Assembly: GCA_024529925.1 (NCBI GenBank) | Contig: JAFEUB010000307.1 | Location: 5,001-69,000, forward strand | Reading direction: 5' to 3' | Origin: Ophthalmolycus amberensis | Lineage: Eukaryota; Chordata; Actinopteri; Perciformes; Zoarcidae | Length of the DNA stretch: 64,000 bases | Part shown: one piece after another, positions 16,601-26,577 of the stretch | Layout: every line of letters starts with the position of its first letter | Numbering within the stretch: position 1 is the first letter of the stretch | Notes under the pieces: model-generated | The model's input: only the letters and a program-made list of their open reading frames with translations | Told to the model about the DNA's origin: nothing | Databases searched by the model: none | Translations under genes and position numbers: made by a program

Positions 16601-19600
16601 CACTCTGCCACCACGTCTGCGGGGTCTCTGGGCGACACACAAAGGGGCAGAGGACAGGTGTGTTTGGACATTTGATTGAAAAAACCCTGGTGGTCTCTGG
16701 ACCGAGTAGTGTTTCTGTCCAGATGCTCGCAATGAGCCAGCCTCTGAACTTCTCTGGACCTCGGGTGCGTGCGGTCTCTGGACTTGGGTGGTCTCACCTG
16801 CTGCCCTGCTTCTCCTCCTGGGTGTGGAAGATGTGGGTGGTGAGCTCCAGGATGTGGTCTTGTCTCAGAGCCGCCAGCTGGCCCAGGCGTCCCTGCAGCT
16901 CCCGGCTGCGTCTCTCCAGCAGGTCCCCCAGCCGGCGGTTGTGACGCTCGATCTTGTCCCGTTTCTCCTGGTGACGTCCGGCCCGACGCTGCAGCCGCTG
17001 GCTCTCCTCCTGAGAGCGCAGGAGGAGCTCCTTATCTAGAGGACACCAGAGACAGGAGCATGAAGGAGGAACCGTGACAATAACAATACTAATTATACAA
17101 TAATTATCTCCACCACCTCCTGCAGGGACAGTGGAGCACTTTCTCCAACAGACTGATCCACAAGGACAGATTCAGAAAAACATTCCTGCCCTCTGCTATT
17201 ATACTTTATAATAAAACAGCTCGGGCCAGATCATCGTCCTTCACATGACTACAACAACGCTACACGGTTGTAAGATAAGATAAGATAAGATAAGATAATC
17301 CTTTATTAGTCCCTCAGTGGGGAAATTACAGGATTACAGCAGCATTGCTCACAAGTAATAAAATAAAGATAAAAATCAAGTAATATAATAAACTAAACAG
17401 TAAACAGTAGAACAGTAATAAAATACGACAGTAAGAAGAGTATTAGATATACTAAATATGCCAGTATATACAGAATATACAGAATATACAGAATATACAG
17501 GCGGATCAGGTAAATACTTAAAACGTATTGGATATTGCACGGATTAGATGAGATATTGCACCAGGTGAATGAATTAAAGTGTTCAGTGTGTGCAAAGTGT
17601 TCGTGTTCAAGTGTTAGTGGTCCACCGAAAGCAGTTTGTTGTGCAGCCTGACAGCAGCGGGGAGAAAGGACTTGCGGTACCTCTCCCTCAGACACCGGGG
17701 GTGAATCAGCCGGTGACTGAAGGAGCTGTGCAGAGCTGCCAGAGTGTCCTGCATGGGGTGGGAGGCGTGGCTCATCAGGGATGAGAGCTTCGCCATCATC
17801 CTCCTGTCTCCCACCACCTCCACAGTATCCAGTGGACATCCCAGCACGCTGCTGGCCTTCCTCACCAGTTTGTCCAGTCTCCTCCTGTCAGCTGCCGCGA
17901 TGCTGCTGTTCCAGAAGACCACTCCATAGAAGATGGCTGATGCCACCACGGAGTCGAAGAAGGTCTTCAGGAGTGCTCCCTGCACCCCAAAAGACCTCAG
18001 TCTCCTCAGCAGAAAGAGTCTGCTCTGTCCTTTTTTATAAAGAGCGTGAGCGTGGTCAGTCCAGTCCAGTTTATTGTTCAAGTGAACACCCAGGTACTTA
18101 TACGACTTCACGACCTCAATGTCCAGTCCCTGGATGCTCACCGGTGTCGGAGGAGGGCGTTTACCCCGGCGGAAGTCCACCACCAGCTCCTTGGTCTTGC
18201 TGGAGTTGATGTGGAGGCGGTTCCGCTGGCACCATCCTAAAAAGTCTTGGTTTAGTTCCCTGTATTCTCTGTCATCATCGGCGGAGATGAGGCCGACGAT
18301 TGCAGAGTCGTCAGAGAACTTTTGCAGGTGGCAGTTTGCAGAGTTATGTTTGAAGTCCGAGGTGTAAATGGAGAAGAGGAATGGAGCTAGAACGGTTCCC
18401 TGTGGGGCCCCTGTGCTGCAGGACACCCGATCTGACTCACACTCCCGTATCCGCACATACTGTGGACGGTTGGTGAGGTAGTCCAGGATCCATGCAGTGA
18501 GGTGGTGGTCCACCCCGGTCTGCTCCAGCTTGTCCCTCAGAAGCAAAGGCTGGATGGTGTTGAAGGCACTGGAGAAGTCGTAGAACATGACTCTCACAGT
18601 GCTTCCAGCCTTTTCCAGGTGAGAGAGGCATCTCTGCAGCAGGAAGATGACGGCGTCATCCACCCCGATGCCGGACTGGTAGGCGAACTGAAGTGGGTCC
18701 AGGGATGAACTCACCAGAGGGCGGAGATGGGCAAGGACCAGCCTCTCCAGGGTCTTCATCAGGTGGGATGTCAACGCCACCGGCCTGTAGCTGTTGAGGT
18801 CCTTGGGCCGCGGGTTCTTTGGTACCGGTACCACGCAGGATGTCTTCCATAGCTGTGGTACTTTCCCCAGCCTCAAGCTCAAGTTGAATATGTGCTCCGC
18901 TATCCCGCACAGCTGGTCTGCGCAGGATTTGAGGAGCCTTGAGCTGATGCCGTCTGGACCCGTGGCCTTCCTCGCCTTGATCCTCCTCAGTTCCTTCCTC
19001 ACTTGGTTGAGGGACACTCTGGGGGGTGGGGTGCTGTGTGTTGGAGTGGGGGTGGGTTGCTGGTCGTAGAGTGCTGAGTGTGAGAGGTGTGAGAGGTGTG
19101 GAGGGGAGCCGAGTGCTGTGGGAAGGGGGGAGGTGGAGGGGGGGTAATAATCCACAGTGGATGCAGATGATGGGGGTTGCAGCAGCAGGGTTGTTGCTTG
19201 TTGTTGGTGATCCTGGCTCTACTGTCCAGGTTGTTTAGTTTAGTTTACTAGTTGTTAATTGAATTAATACCACTCTATTCATGGTATATACTGTGCATTT
19301 CTATTTTCTATTCTAGCTTATTTTTTATTAATCTATTCCTTCAATTCAATATCTGCTCTGTTATTTTATTGTACTGTATATATTGTGCATTCCATACATT
19401 ATATTTTACTCTGTAAATTGCTGCTGCTACAGACGAATTTCCCCCTGGGGATGAATAAAGTTTATATCTATCTATCTATAATAATGTGAGGCGACTGAGT
19501 GTCAGATTGCAGACCAACAGAAACCATCAAGAACAAAATAATAATTTTTTCTCGGGCCTCTTCTTAAAGTTTGTATTCAACATAATTCCTTTTTTAACTC

Positions 19601-19876
19601 AATGAAATATAACCACATATTCATAGAAGACGCGAAAGGACAGTAAAACCTGATACACAGAATAAACAATATTTCCTGTGCTTCCTCTGTCATATGCAGA
19701 TGAACATCTGTGAATGAGGTCAGTTAAAATCTGTACATTTCATGATCAAAACTCACCGCTCTTCACCTCCTCGTTGCCCCTGCTGATCGCCTCCTTCAGC
19801 TGTTCGATCTTCATCTTACACGACATGATCTTCCATTTCTGAGAGGAAGCAGCAGTCACTCCATCAGCATGATAAT

Positions 19877-19923
<47 letters not shown>

Positions 19924-20841
19924 TGCTGGGCAAGTTAACGCGTTAATTTCGCGTTAACGCGTTCATTAATTAACGCCGACAATTATTTTAACGTATTTTT
20001 TTAATTTAAAAAAAAAAAATCTTTTTTTTTTAAACTGAAAGACAAGAGACAATACATATACATAACAAGAGGATGACAAGAACAGTGGGATAAAAGCCAG
20101 CAAACATCCTATAGTCAGACTGTCTCATGTTTATCATTTTGTATTGGAGATATGATGTCCCTTCAGGGTTGCCGTAGAAAAAAGGCGACTCCGCTGCTCT
20201 CCCTGGAGACTACTGGACATCGCTGGTAAAGTCAGCAGACACTCAGATCTCCGTGGTCAACTCAGCAGACACTTACATGTTAGTGCACCTATATGCTGAC
20301 ATTCACCGTAAACGCATTTAAACGGCACAGATCGGGAGCGAGCGAAGGACTTTGAAAGTTAGTGGAAAGATTACCGTGAGACAACATCCGGTTTCTTCAG
20401 ACGAACATCCGGTTTTCAGAATAAGATGCCAACAAAGTATGAATTATATTCACATTGACTATGAAACATGCTGCCTGCATCTCGTGAACCAAATGTTATT
20501 GCCCTTTTGTTCATATAGCAGTACTTTCAAAATAAAAGTGCGCAATACACTACTTTATAATTCATTATTGAACTTTGCCATAACAATTGCCATAACAATG
20601 CGATTAATCGCAAAAAATCCATGCGATTAAATATTTTAATCGTTGCCCAGCACTAATACTATATATATACACATATACTAATAAATCATCTTTTTATCAA
20701 AGACAACGGTCAGAGTCCGGTTCATGTGGATCACACACACCATCTCATCAGCCTGCTGCTTCCCGTCCATGTCCTGGAGGACTCTGTGAGGAGACAAGTT
20801 CCGGAACATCGTTTTAAAGCATCTGTTCTTTTCCAAACAGC

Positions 20842-20884
<43 letters not shown>

Positions 20885-20933
20885 AATATATATATATATA
20901 TATGTAATATATATATATATATATATATATATG

Positions 20934-20979
<46 letters not shown>

Positions 20980-21990
20980 TCGTTTCAAAAGGTGCAGATA
21001 TTAAAATGACGTCATCGTGTCTCTAGTGGGTGATACAGTTTGACTGATACACATATTTTAGTCATCAGTGATGTGTTCACCTCTGTTGCAGCTGCTCCTT
21101 TTCTTCCTTCAGCTTCTTCAGTCGCTCCAACTTTTCAATGTATCTGCAGAAACAAAACAGTCACATTTAAACATATCAAAGTTCATGTGTTTGGTTGTTG
21201 TGGTCCCAGAGAAACTGACCTGAGACATGAGGACTGAGGACAAAGCTATTTTGGGTTTTCACACGTTGTGTAACTGTAGCAGCTAACGTTAGCATTAGCA
21301 GCCAACGTTAGCTGCTAATGCTAACTAGCCCAAACTGGTCATAAACCACTGTTTTAACGGAGGCTAACGTTAGCTACTAATGCTAACGTTAGCTGCTAAT
21401 GCTACAAACCTCTGTACCAAACCATGAATTGACAACTTAACATGGAATGTATATGTGAAAAGGAATAATATTAAATATATTATAGTTATAGTTGTCTTGA
21501 TAGTTCTTCACTCTTTCATTCAGCATGTCTGTATTACACCTAGCAGCGACTATTTATCCTAAATAACGACCCTTAATCCTGCTTCACCTCGGTGGAGAGT
21601 GATGTGAAGAAACTACACCTTTAGCATTTGTTGTAATTAATGTTGCTTTGAATACTGATATCAATACCGACGTATAAAGAGAGTCAATATTATTACACCA
21701 ACAACATATAAAAGCTAATATGTTGTGTGTGAACGCAAAGAAATCAAGGTTACTGTACAATGTCCCAATATGTCTATGGAGTTCTGCATTAGCGGTGACT
21801 CTGAACTTTACCTTTCAGTGTTCCTCCCGTCGAAGGACACGAAGTCCCCGGCCTGGACGCACCGAGCACAGGTCAGCCTGCGGCGGGAGGTGCTGCACAG
21901 GGGGCACCGCTCCACCGCCACGTACAGACCCTCTGCGTCGTCCACCGACTCCACCATCATGTGATGGGGGAGAGAGGATGAGGCAGCCAT
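13631..21990 (-). CDS. atg14: ATG14 (Barkor), autophagy-specific subunit of PI3-kinase complex I; complete, 11 exons
   Basis: The 475-residue product aligns along its length with vertebrate ATG14 (human 492). Exons, 5' to 3': 21812-21990, 21081-21143, 20741-20783, 19757-19838, 16798-17035, 16398-16627, 16205-16322, 16010-16100, 14097-14182, 13839-14013, 13631-13753. All have GT/AG borders and consistent phases. Residues 29-44 hold the CxxC-x8-CxxC motif (CPLCSTSRRRLTCARC) needed for ER targeting. Residues ~60-175 are coiled coil that binds Beclin 1 and VPS34. SELAEARRTTYLSGRW and ISITGP lie in the conserved middle domain. The last ~80 residues match the BATS membrane-curvature domain and end TSWFRAYTGQR. 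The start M1 fits; M11/M12 are alternatives. The protein directs VPS34 to phagophore sites on the ER. Introns contain several transposons but no exon is broken. Confidence 0.96.
14257..15982. mobile_element. Nonautonomous hAT-type element with 8-bp target duplication, interrupted by a LINE
   Basis: Terminal inverted repeats are TAGGGCTGAGCGGTATACCGG at the left and the complementary ...TACCGCCCAGCCCTA at the right. GTCTCAGT occurs at both 14249-14256 and 15983-15990, an 8-bp duplication diagnostic of hAT elements. The core holds no transposase. It lies in the ATG14 intron between exons 8 and 9. Confidence 0.85.
14930..15899 (+). pseudogene. 5'-truncated L2-like LINE: C-terminal end of the RT ORF
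   Basis: An open stretch at 15006-15689 begins with YADDIQL (RT motif C), and after a small deletion continues with FHLRNISKLRS, RLQVIQNAAARLL, TPVLRSLHWLPVASRIHFKI and PRLWNALPATLR, the standard C-terminal region of CR1/L2-clade LINEs. It ends at 15689 with FRLAFE. The 3' end is AAAGCGCTCTATAAATAAAATTC plus (ATTC)n. It is inserted inside the hAT-type element, so it is younger than that element. Confidence 0.85.
17103..17271 (+). pseudogene. C-terminal fragment of a Rex1-related LINE, split by a Rex1 insertion
   Basis: Reads TFSNRLIHKDRFRKTFLP and YNKTARARSS, equivalent to the C-terminus of Rex1-type RTs. Its 3' UTR seems to resume at about 19200-19485 on the far side of the Rex1 copy. Confidence 0.65.
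17272..19200 (-). mobile_element. Rex1 LINE, 5'-truncated, with long RT ORF
   Basis: An uninterrupted 513-residue frame (17614-19155, minus) contains KATGPDGI, NSYRPVALTSH, FYDFSSAFNTI (motif A), GAPQGTVLAPFLFSIYTSDF (motif B) and KFSDDSAIVG (motif C with FSDD), ending SFLPAAVRLHNKLLSVDH. FSSAFNT and the CAGCAGAAAGAGTCTGCTC string at 18007-18025 are hallmarks of fish Rex1. The 3' tail is AATAAAGGATTATC(TTATC)n at 17274-17320. The endonuclease domain is missing. It lies in the ATG14 intron between exons 4 and 5, same strand as the gene. Confidence 0.92.
19200..19485 (+). mobile_element. LINE 3' UTR ending in (TATC)n
   Basis: CCCCTGGGGATGAATAAAGT followed by TATCTATCTATCTATA is a common 3' end of Rex1/L2-related fish LINEs. 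Probably the 3' half of the element whose coding end is at 17103-17271. Confidence 0.6.
19922..20654. mobile_element. Small DNA transposon, AGTGCTGGGCAA family, copy A, in a (TA)n tract
   Basis: Ends AGTGCTGGGCAAGTTAACGC and ...AATCGTTGCCCAGCACT, with (AT)n of about 40 bp on the left and ATACTATATATA on the right. The internal sequence is shared with copies B-E (for example the TTCATATAGCAGTACTTTC block). No transposase. The family was not identified by name. Confidence 0.8.
20846..20978. repeat. (GT)n and (AT)n microsatellites
   Basis: About 16 GT units followed by three AT blocks separated by ATGTA. Located just upstream (in the minus-strand sense) of the ATG14 exon 3 acceptor. Confidence 0.92.
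21276..21408. repeat. Cluster of palindromic GCTAACGTTAGC units
   Basis: At least four copies of CTAACGTTAGC or close variants and several GCTAATGCTA strings lie within 130 bp in ATG14 intron 1. They can pair with one another in either direction. Confidence 0.75.
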
Positions 21991-22091
21991 GGACAGCTAG
22001 GAGCTAACTGAGCTAACGTGTTAGCGCTCGGTCTGATGTTTGTTAAACAGAGGAGACAACGAACCGCCAGACGTGTTTTTGTTTTCATGAG

Positions 22092-22163
22092 TCCGCCACT
22101 TCCGGTTTCCTCAAAAAAAAACGTGACAAACGTGGTTTGTTTATGAAATGCCGTATGACGTCA
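22092..22163 (-). promoter_or_regulatory. Likely ATG14 promoter with ETS- and CRE-like sites
   Basis: About 105 bp upstream of the ATG14 start codon the minus strand reads CCGGAAGTGGCGG, a strong ETS-family (GABPA/ELK) consensus. A perfect CRE, TGACGTCA, lies at 22156-22163. Both are common in housekeeping promoters. No transcript data are available. Confidence 0.45.
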
Positions 22164-23328
22164 TGTTGGCGTGTACTCCCCGTCGTATCCACGGAGATGG
22201 AACGTGTGACTTCGGGTACATCCCAAGTCTCTTAATTGCATCCCCGTTTCCCTCACTTGGGTCCTTTCCTTGCGTCTTAGTCCCTCTCACCAGAGATGCA
22301 TGGAGGAAACCATGCGAGGAGAGAGGAAACGAGGAAATATGTTTCCTCGTTCACTTTATCAACCTAGCCCTATTTTTAGGCCTCTGCTCGAAAATTGCAT
22401 ACCCATACTAAAGAGAGTGTAGATCTCAAACTACAAGGTCTATTTCAGGGGTCACATATTGGCGGACCGCGGTCAGGAACCAGACCCAGACGCCTTTGTA
22501 TCCGGACCCAGGACCTAAAATCGATTTTATTTTGACAGAGCACTTCTATTTTAACCGGTGCTGCCTTTTCAGCCTTTACGGCACTTTTTCAGCGGTGCAG
22601 GAAACACACCGACCAAGGGTACTTCTCAAGTCTCTTAATTGTCATTTCCTCGCTCCTAGCTTGAACCGGAAGTTGTTCTGCGCCGCCATATTGACGGCCG
22701 TCCCAAAGCTCTAATGTAGCTCTGAGGAGTGAGGAGGGAGGAGGGACCTCGGAGGAGCCGCGTGAGGAGGACCCACGAGAACAGACTTCCAGGAAGTGTT
22801 TTAACGGCCGACACGCCCCCTCATGGTTCATCAGTCATGTGATTGGACGCTGCAGCCGATCGGACTGACTGACTGAGTTTAACACCAGAGTGAAGACGGA
22901 TCACAGAATAAACTCTAGTTTACATTTGATTAGGTTTCTGATTCAACATCTGGTTTAAATAAATGTTCATTGTAGTCTGAACAACAAAAGGACCACAAAC
23001 AACTTTCTACATTTATTAGAAAGATTTGTGTTTTCATGATCTGATGTTTCCCTCAATAACTTTATTATGAATACAATTAAAGTCAGAGAGAGCTGAGAGA
23101 CTAAACACTTTATACATCATTCCTGAGTGTTTGATGAGTTTTATCATTGAAGAGAAACAATAATCATATTCTGGGTTATTTAATAATGACGTCACAGTCA
23201 CGATTTCAAAACGTACAGACGCAAATAATTCATAAATAAGACGATCGCATTCCTCCGGTAGAAATGGATCCTGAGCTTATAAACAGAACACAGAACACAG
23301 TTTAACAGACTACAGAGAGAAACACTCT
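22164..23328. other. Intergenic DNA between ATG14 and MAPKBP1
   Basis: No protein family is recognised. A second ETS-like ACCGGAAGT and a YY1-like GCCGCCATATTG lie at 22666-22693, and CAAGTCTCTTAATTG recurs at 22226 and 22628, suggesting a small unrecognised repeat. Confidence 0.5.
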
Positions 23329-23884
23329 ACAGTGGTGATCACTGTGTGTCTTTATTAGTTATTAGTATTATTAGTTACTGTTATTAAGTACAGTGGTGAT
23401 CACTGTGTGTCTTTATTAGTTATTAGTATTATTAGTTACTGTTATTAAGTACAGTGGTGATCACTGTGTGTCTTTATTAGTTATTAGTATTATTAGTTAC
23501 TGTTATTAAGTACAGTGGTGATCACTGTGTCTTTATTAGTTATTAGTATTATTAGTTACTGTTATTAAGTACAGTGGTGATCACTGTGTGTCTTTATTAG
23601 TTATTATATTATTAGTTACTGTTATTAAGTACAGTGGTGATCACTGTGTGTCTTTATTAGTTATTATATTATTAGTTACTGTTATTAAGTACAGTGGTGA
23701 TCACTGTGTGTCTTTATTAGTTATTAGTATTATTAGTTACTGTTATTAAGTACAGTGGTGATCACTGTGTGTCTTTATTAGTTATTAGTATTATTAGTTA
23801 CTGTTATTAAGTACAGTGGTGATCACTGTGTGTCTTTATTAGTTATTATATTATTAGTTACTGTTATTAAGTACAGTGATCACG
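23329..23884. repeat. Nine tandem copies of a ~61-bp satellite
   Basis: Unit: TACAGTGGTGATCACTGTGT followed by GTCTTTATTAGTTATTAGTA and TTATTAGTTACTGTTATTAAG. Copies are very similar and differ mainly by a missing GT or AG. GTGATCAC is palindromic. On the minus strand every unit carries AATAAA. Confidence 0.93.
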
Positions 23885-24766
23885 TGAACAGACACTAACT
23901 TATCAAAAGTTTCTCCAGCTGTTAAAGCCGACTGACAGCTGATCCAGCTGTGATCAGCTGATCCAGCTGTGATCAGCTGATCCTCCGTCATCAGAAACAG
24001 ACGTCGCTTCACGTGACGCTTCAGAGGAAAGGACGTCTCATGTGTCTTAAAGTGTTCCTTTAATAACAGTTATAAAAAGAGGAACTTCAGTGTGTATCCT
24101 CTGGAGACAACGAGTCTGTTCAGTGTAACATCAGCAGAATAAACACAAACTAAAAATCTGATTCAAGTGAACTCAGGAAGAACCATTTACATCAAATAAA
24201 GGAACAACAAAGTTTGTTCAAAGCCTCTCGTATTGCAGTTTGTTCCTTTAGAAAGTCTCTACAGTCTAACATCAACGTTTCATAACAATAATTCTTCAGA
24301 AATCTAAAATAAAAACTTCCACGACTCCGTCGCTGAAACTTCTTTAAAAAAAAACGACTCGAAAGAAACTTCGAGTCGTTCAGTTTCTAAAAAAGAAATT
24401 CGTCTGTAAGACCAGAGAGATTCTTGCATAATAATAAAAGAAAGGAACAAAAGTTCAGAATAAATCAAAATGGCTTCAGATCCTTCATCTGTGAAGACGA
24501 GGAGGAAGAGGAGAAGAAAAGACGGAGGAAGAGGAAGGACGTAAAAGGAGGAAGGAAAGAAGAAAAAAGATGGAGATCAAAGAGGAAAAGATGACAAAGA
24601 AAAAATGGATGAAGAATGGAAGAGGAGGAAGAGCATCAGAGGATGAAGAGGAGGAGAGGATGAAGAAGAGTGGATGAAGAGGAGGATTGGATGAAAAGCC
24701 TCAGAGGATGAAGAGGAAAAAGAAGAAAAAAGTAAAGGAGGAAGACTAAGAGGAGGATGAAGAGCC
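23885..24766 (-). other. Presumed MAPKBP1 3' UTR and downstream flank
   Basis: No coding sequence. 24480-24760 is strongly purine-rich (GAGGAAGAGG type) on the plus strand. A CAGCTGATCCAGCTGTGATC repeat occurs at 23938-23980. Confidence 0.5.
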
Positions 24767-26577
24767 TCAGTGATGAGCCTCCATGTTGTGGACCCGGTGG
24801 TGAACGGCCTGCAGCAGCAGCAGAGAATACTCCTCCAGCAGAGCCGCTGTCTTCACCCCCCCCAGCCTCTCCTCAAGTCCCAGCATGCTCGGCACGCCGA
24901 GCGGCAGACAGTCGAGCTCCGCCCTCATGGCCTGGAAGGCCTCCGATAGGACGTCGGCTATCTGGTGCTGGTCGGGGGCGGAGTCATCGTGAGAGGAGCC
25001 TCTCACCTGGAGGAGAGAGAGAGAGAGAGACAGGTGAGGGAGCCGATGATGTCACTGCTGATGTCCTTCAACTGCCCCGCCCCCTTCCTGTTTCACAACC
25101 TCTGGTCTGAACCAGGAGACCCCATTTATTTAAAGTGTTGAAGCTGCATTCTCTCCACTGACCAGCAGGGGGCGACTCCTCTGGTTGTCTATGAGAAAAT
25201 GACTCTACTTCTCTCTTGATTTATTACCTCAGTAAACATTGTAAACATGAGTTTATGGTCTCAATCTCTAGTTTCAAGTCTTCTTCAATACAGCATGATG
25301 TTCATTTAGTACATTATGGTCCATTTAGAGTCAAACAGACCATAAAGCAGGGGATGCTTTAGGGCGGGGCTACACGGTGATTGACAGGTCGACACCCAGA
25401 CGGCCTTCTTTAGGTGAGTTCACATCTAAAACTTCCTACATGTTGTCAGATATAAAAGCTGTATTGATACACAGACTCACCTTCCTGTACAGGTGTGTTG
25501 CTCTTTTGAAGCAGCTCTGCAGCTCATTGGTCAGAGCTCTGCAGGTCTCCACACTGATTGGCAGGTCTGCACACAGAGAGAGAAGGTGAGGTCACTCTAC
25601 CAACAACAATACTGACAGCTGATTGGCTGACGCCCCCCCCCCCCTTCCTGTTTAGTTCTTAATCTAAATGTCTAAATGATAAGATGGAGGGAGTGAAGAA
25701 GAAGAAGAAGAAGAGACGAATAACATCAAACACAGAGAAACGTCTCACCCGTCACCACGGAGCAAGAGGAAGAGGATGAAGAAGAGGGGCGGAGCCAAAG
25801 ATGACAGTGTGACGGGATGAAGAGGAGGATGAAGATGAGAGTCCAAACCTGCATCATCTCTTGGCTCCACGCTGCCGCTGCCTGCAGGAGTCTGAGATTC
25901 CTCCTCCTGCCGGGGGGGAGTCAGGGGGGAGACGGAGACCGGAGGAGGCCGTGACGAGGAGGACGAGGAGGCGAGGGAGGACAAGGAGGCGAGGGAGGGC
26001 TTGTCGGGGAGCGGTTTGCCGGGTACCCGAGCCTGGAGGCCACGGGGCGGAGGGGCCGCCTGGTTGCCATGGTTACCCAGAGACGAGGAGGCAACGACGA
26101 CGGAAAAAACGGAAGCATGGGGGGGCGTGGCCAGAGCTGCGTTGGAGGTCACCACGGCAACAAGAGGAGGAGGCGTGTCTTTGACCTGAGAGGAGGGGGT
26201 TACCGATGATGAAGATGTCATTGGGGGGTCCTCGCCACATTCTGGGATGTTCAGGCCGTCGCCCACGGAGACAGAGCGAGAAATCTTAGCCATGGAGCTG
26301 GCGGTCGGACTCATGTAGGAACGAGACGCCACCGGAGTGGACGAGGACGAAGAGGACGACTTCCTCGGGGTGCCGACAGCAGACGATGTTGCAGACAAGA
26401 TGGCGGCGGCGGCTGTTTCCTGTTGGGGGGACCTGGGGGAGGCGGGGCTTGGTATCTGAGGGGGCAGGGCTGTGGACTGGGGGAGGCGGGGGGAGGAGGG
26501 GAGGGTGGTAGGGCGCTGCAGGGGGGGGAGGGGCTGAGGCTCTCTCATTGGACAGGAGGTCGAGAAGGAGGAGTTAC
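24767..26577 (-). CDS. mapkbp1: MAPKBP1 exons 26-28: Ser/Pro-rich tail and C-terminal helical domain
   Basis: Exons 25849-26577 (729 nt), 25481-25566 and 24767-25006 (stop at 24767-24769). The large exon has long Ser/Pro runs around the conserved TASSMAKISRSVSVGDGLNI and PGKPLPDKPSLASL. The last two exons encode helices (SVETCRALTNELQSCFKRAT; DVLSEAFQAMRAELDCL; ALLEEYSLLLLQAVHHRV) that match the C-terminal dimerisation region of the family. Confidence 0.93.

Noticed and set aside
25745..26548. Stand-alone 267-residue Ser/Pro-rich gene
   Set aside because: It is MAPKBP1 exon 26 read past its donor (25849). The conserved SSMAKISRSVSVGD motif and splice borders prove it.
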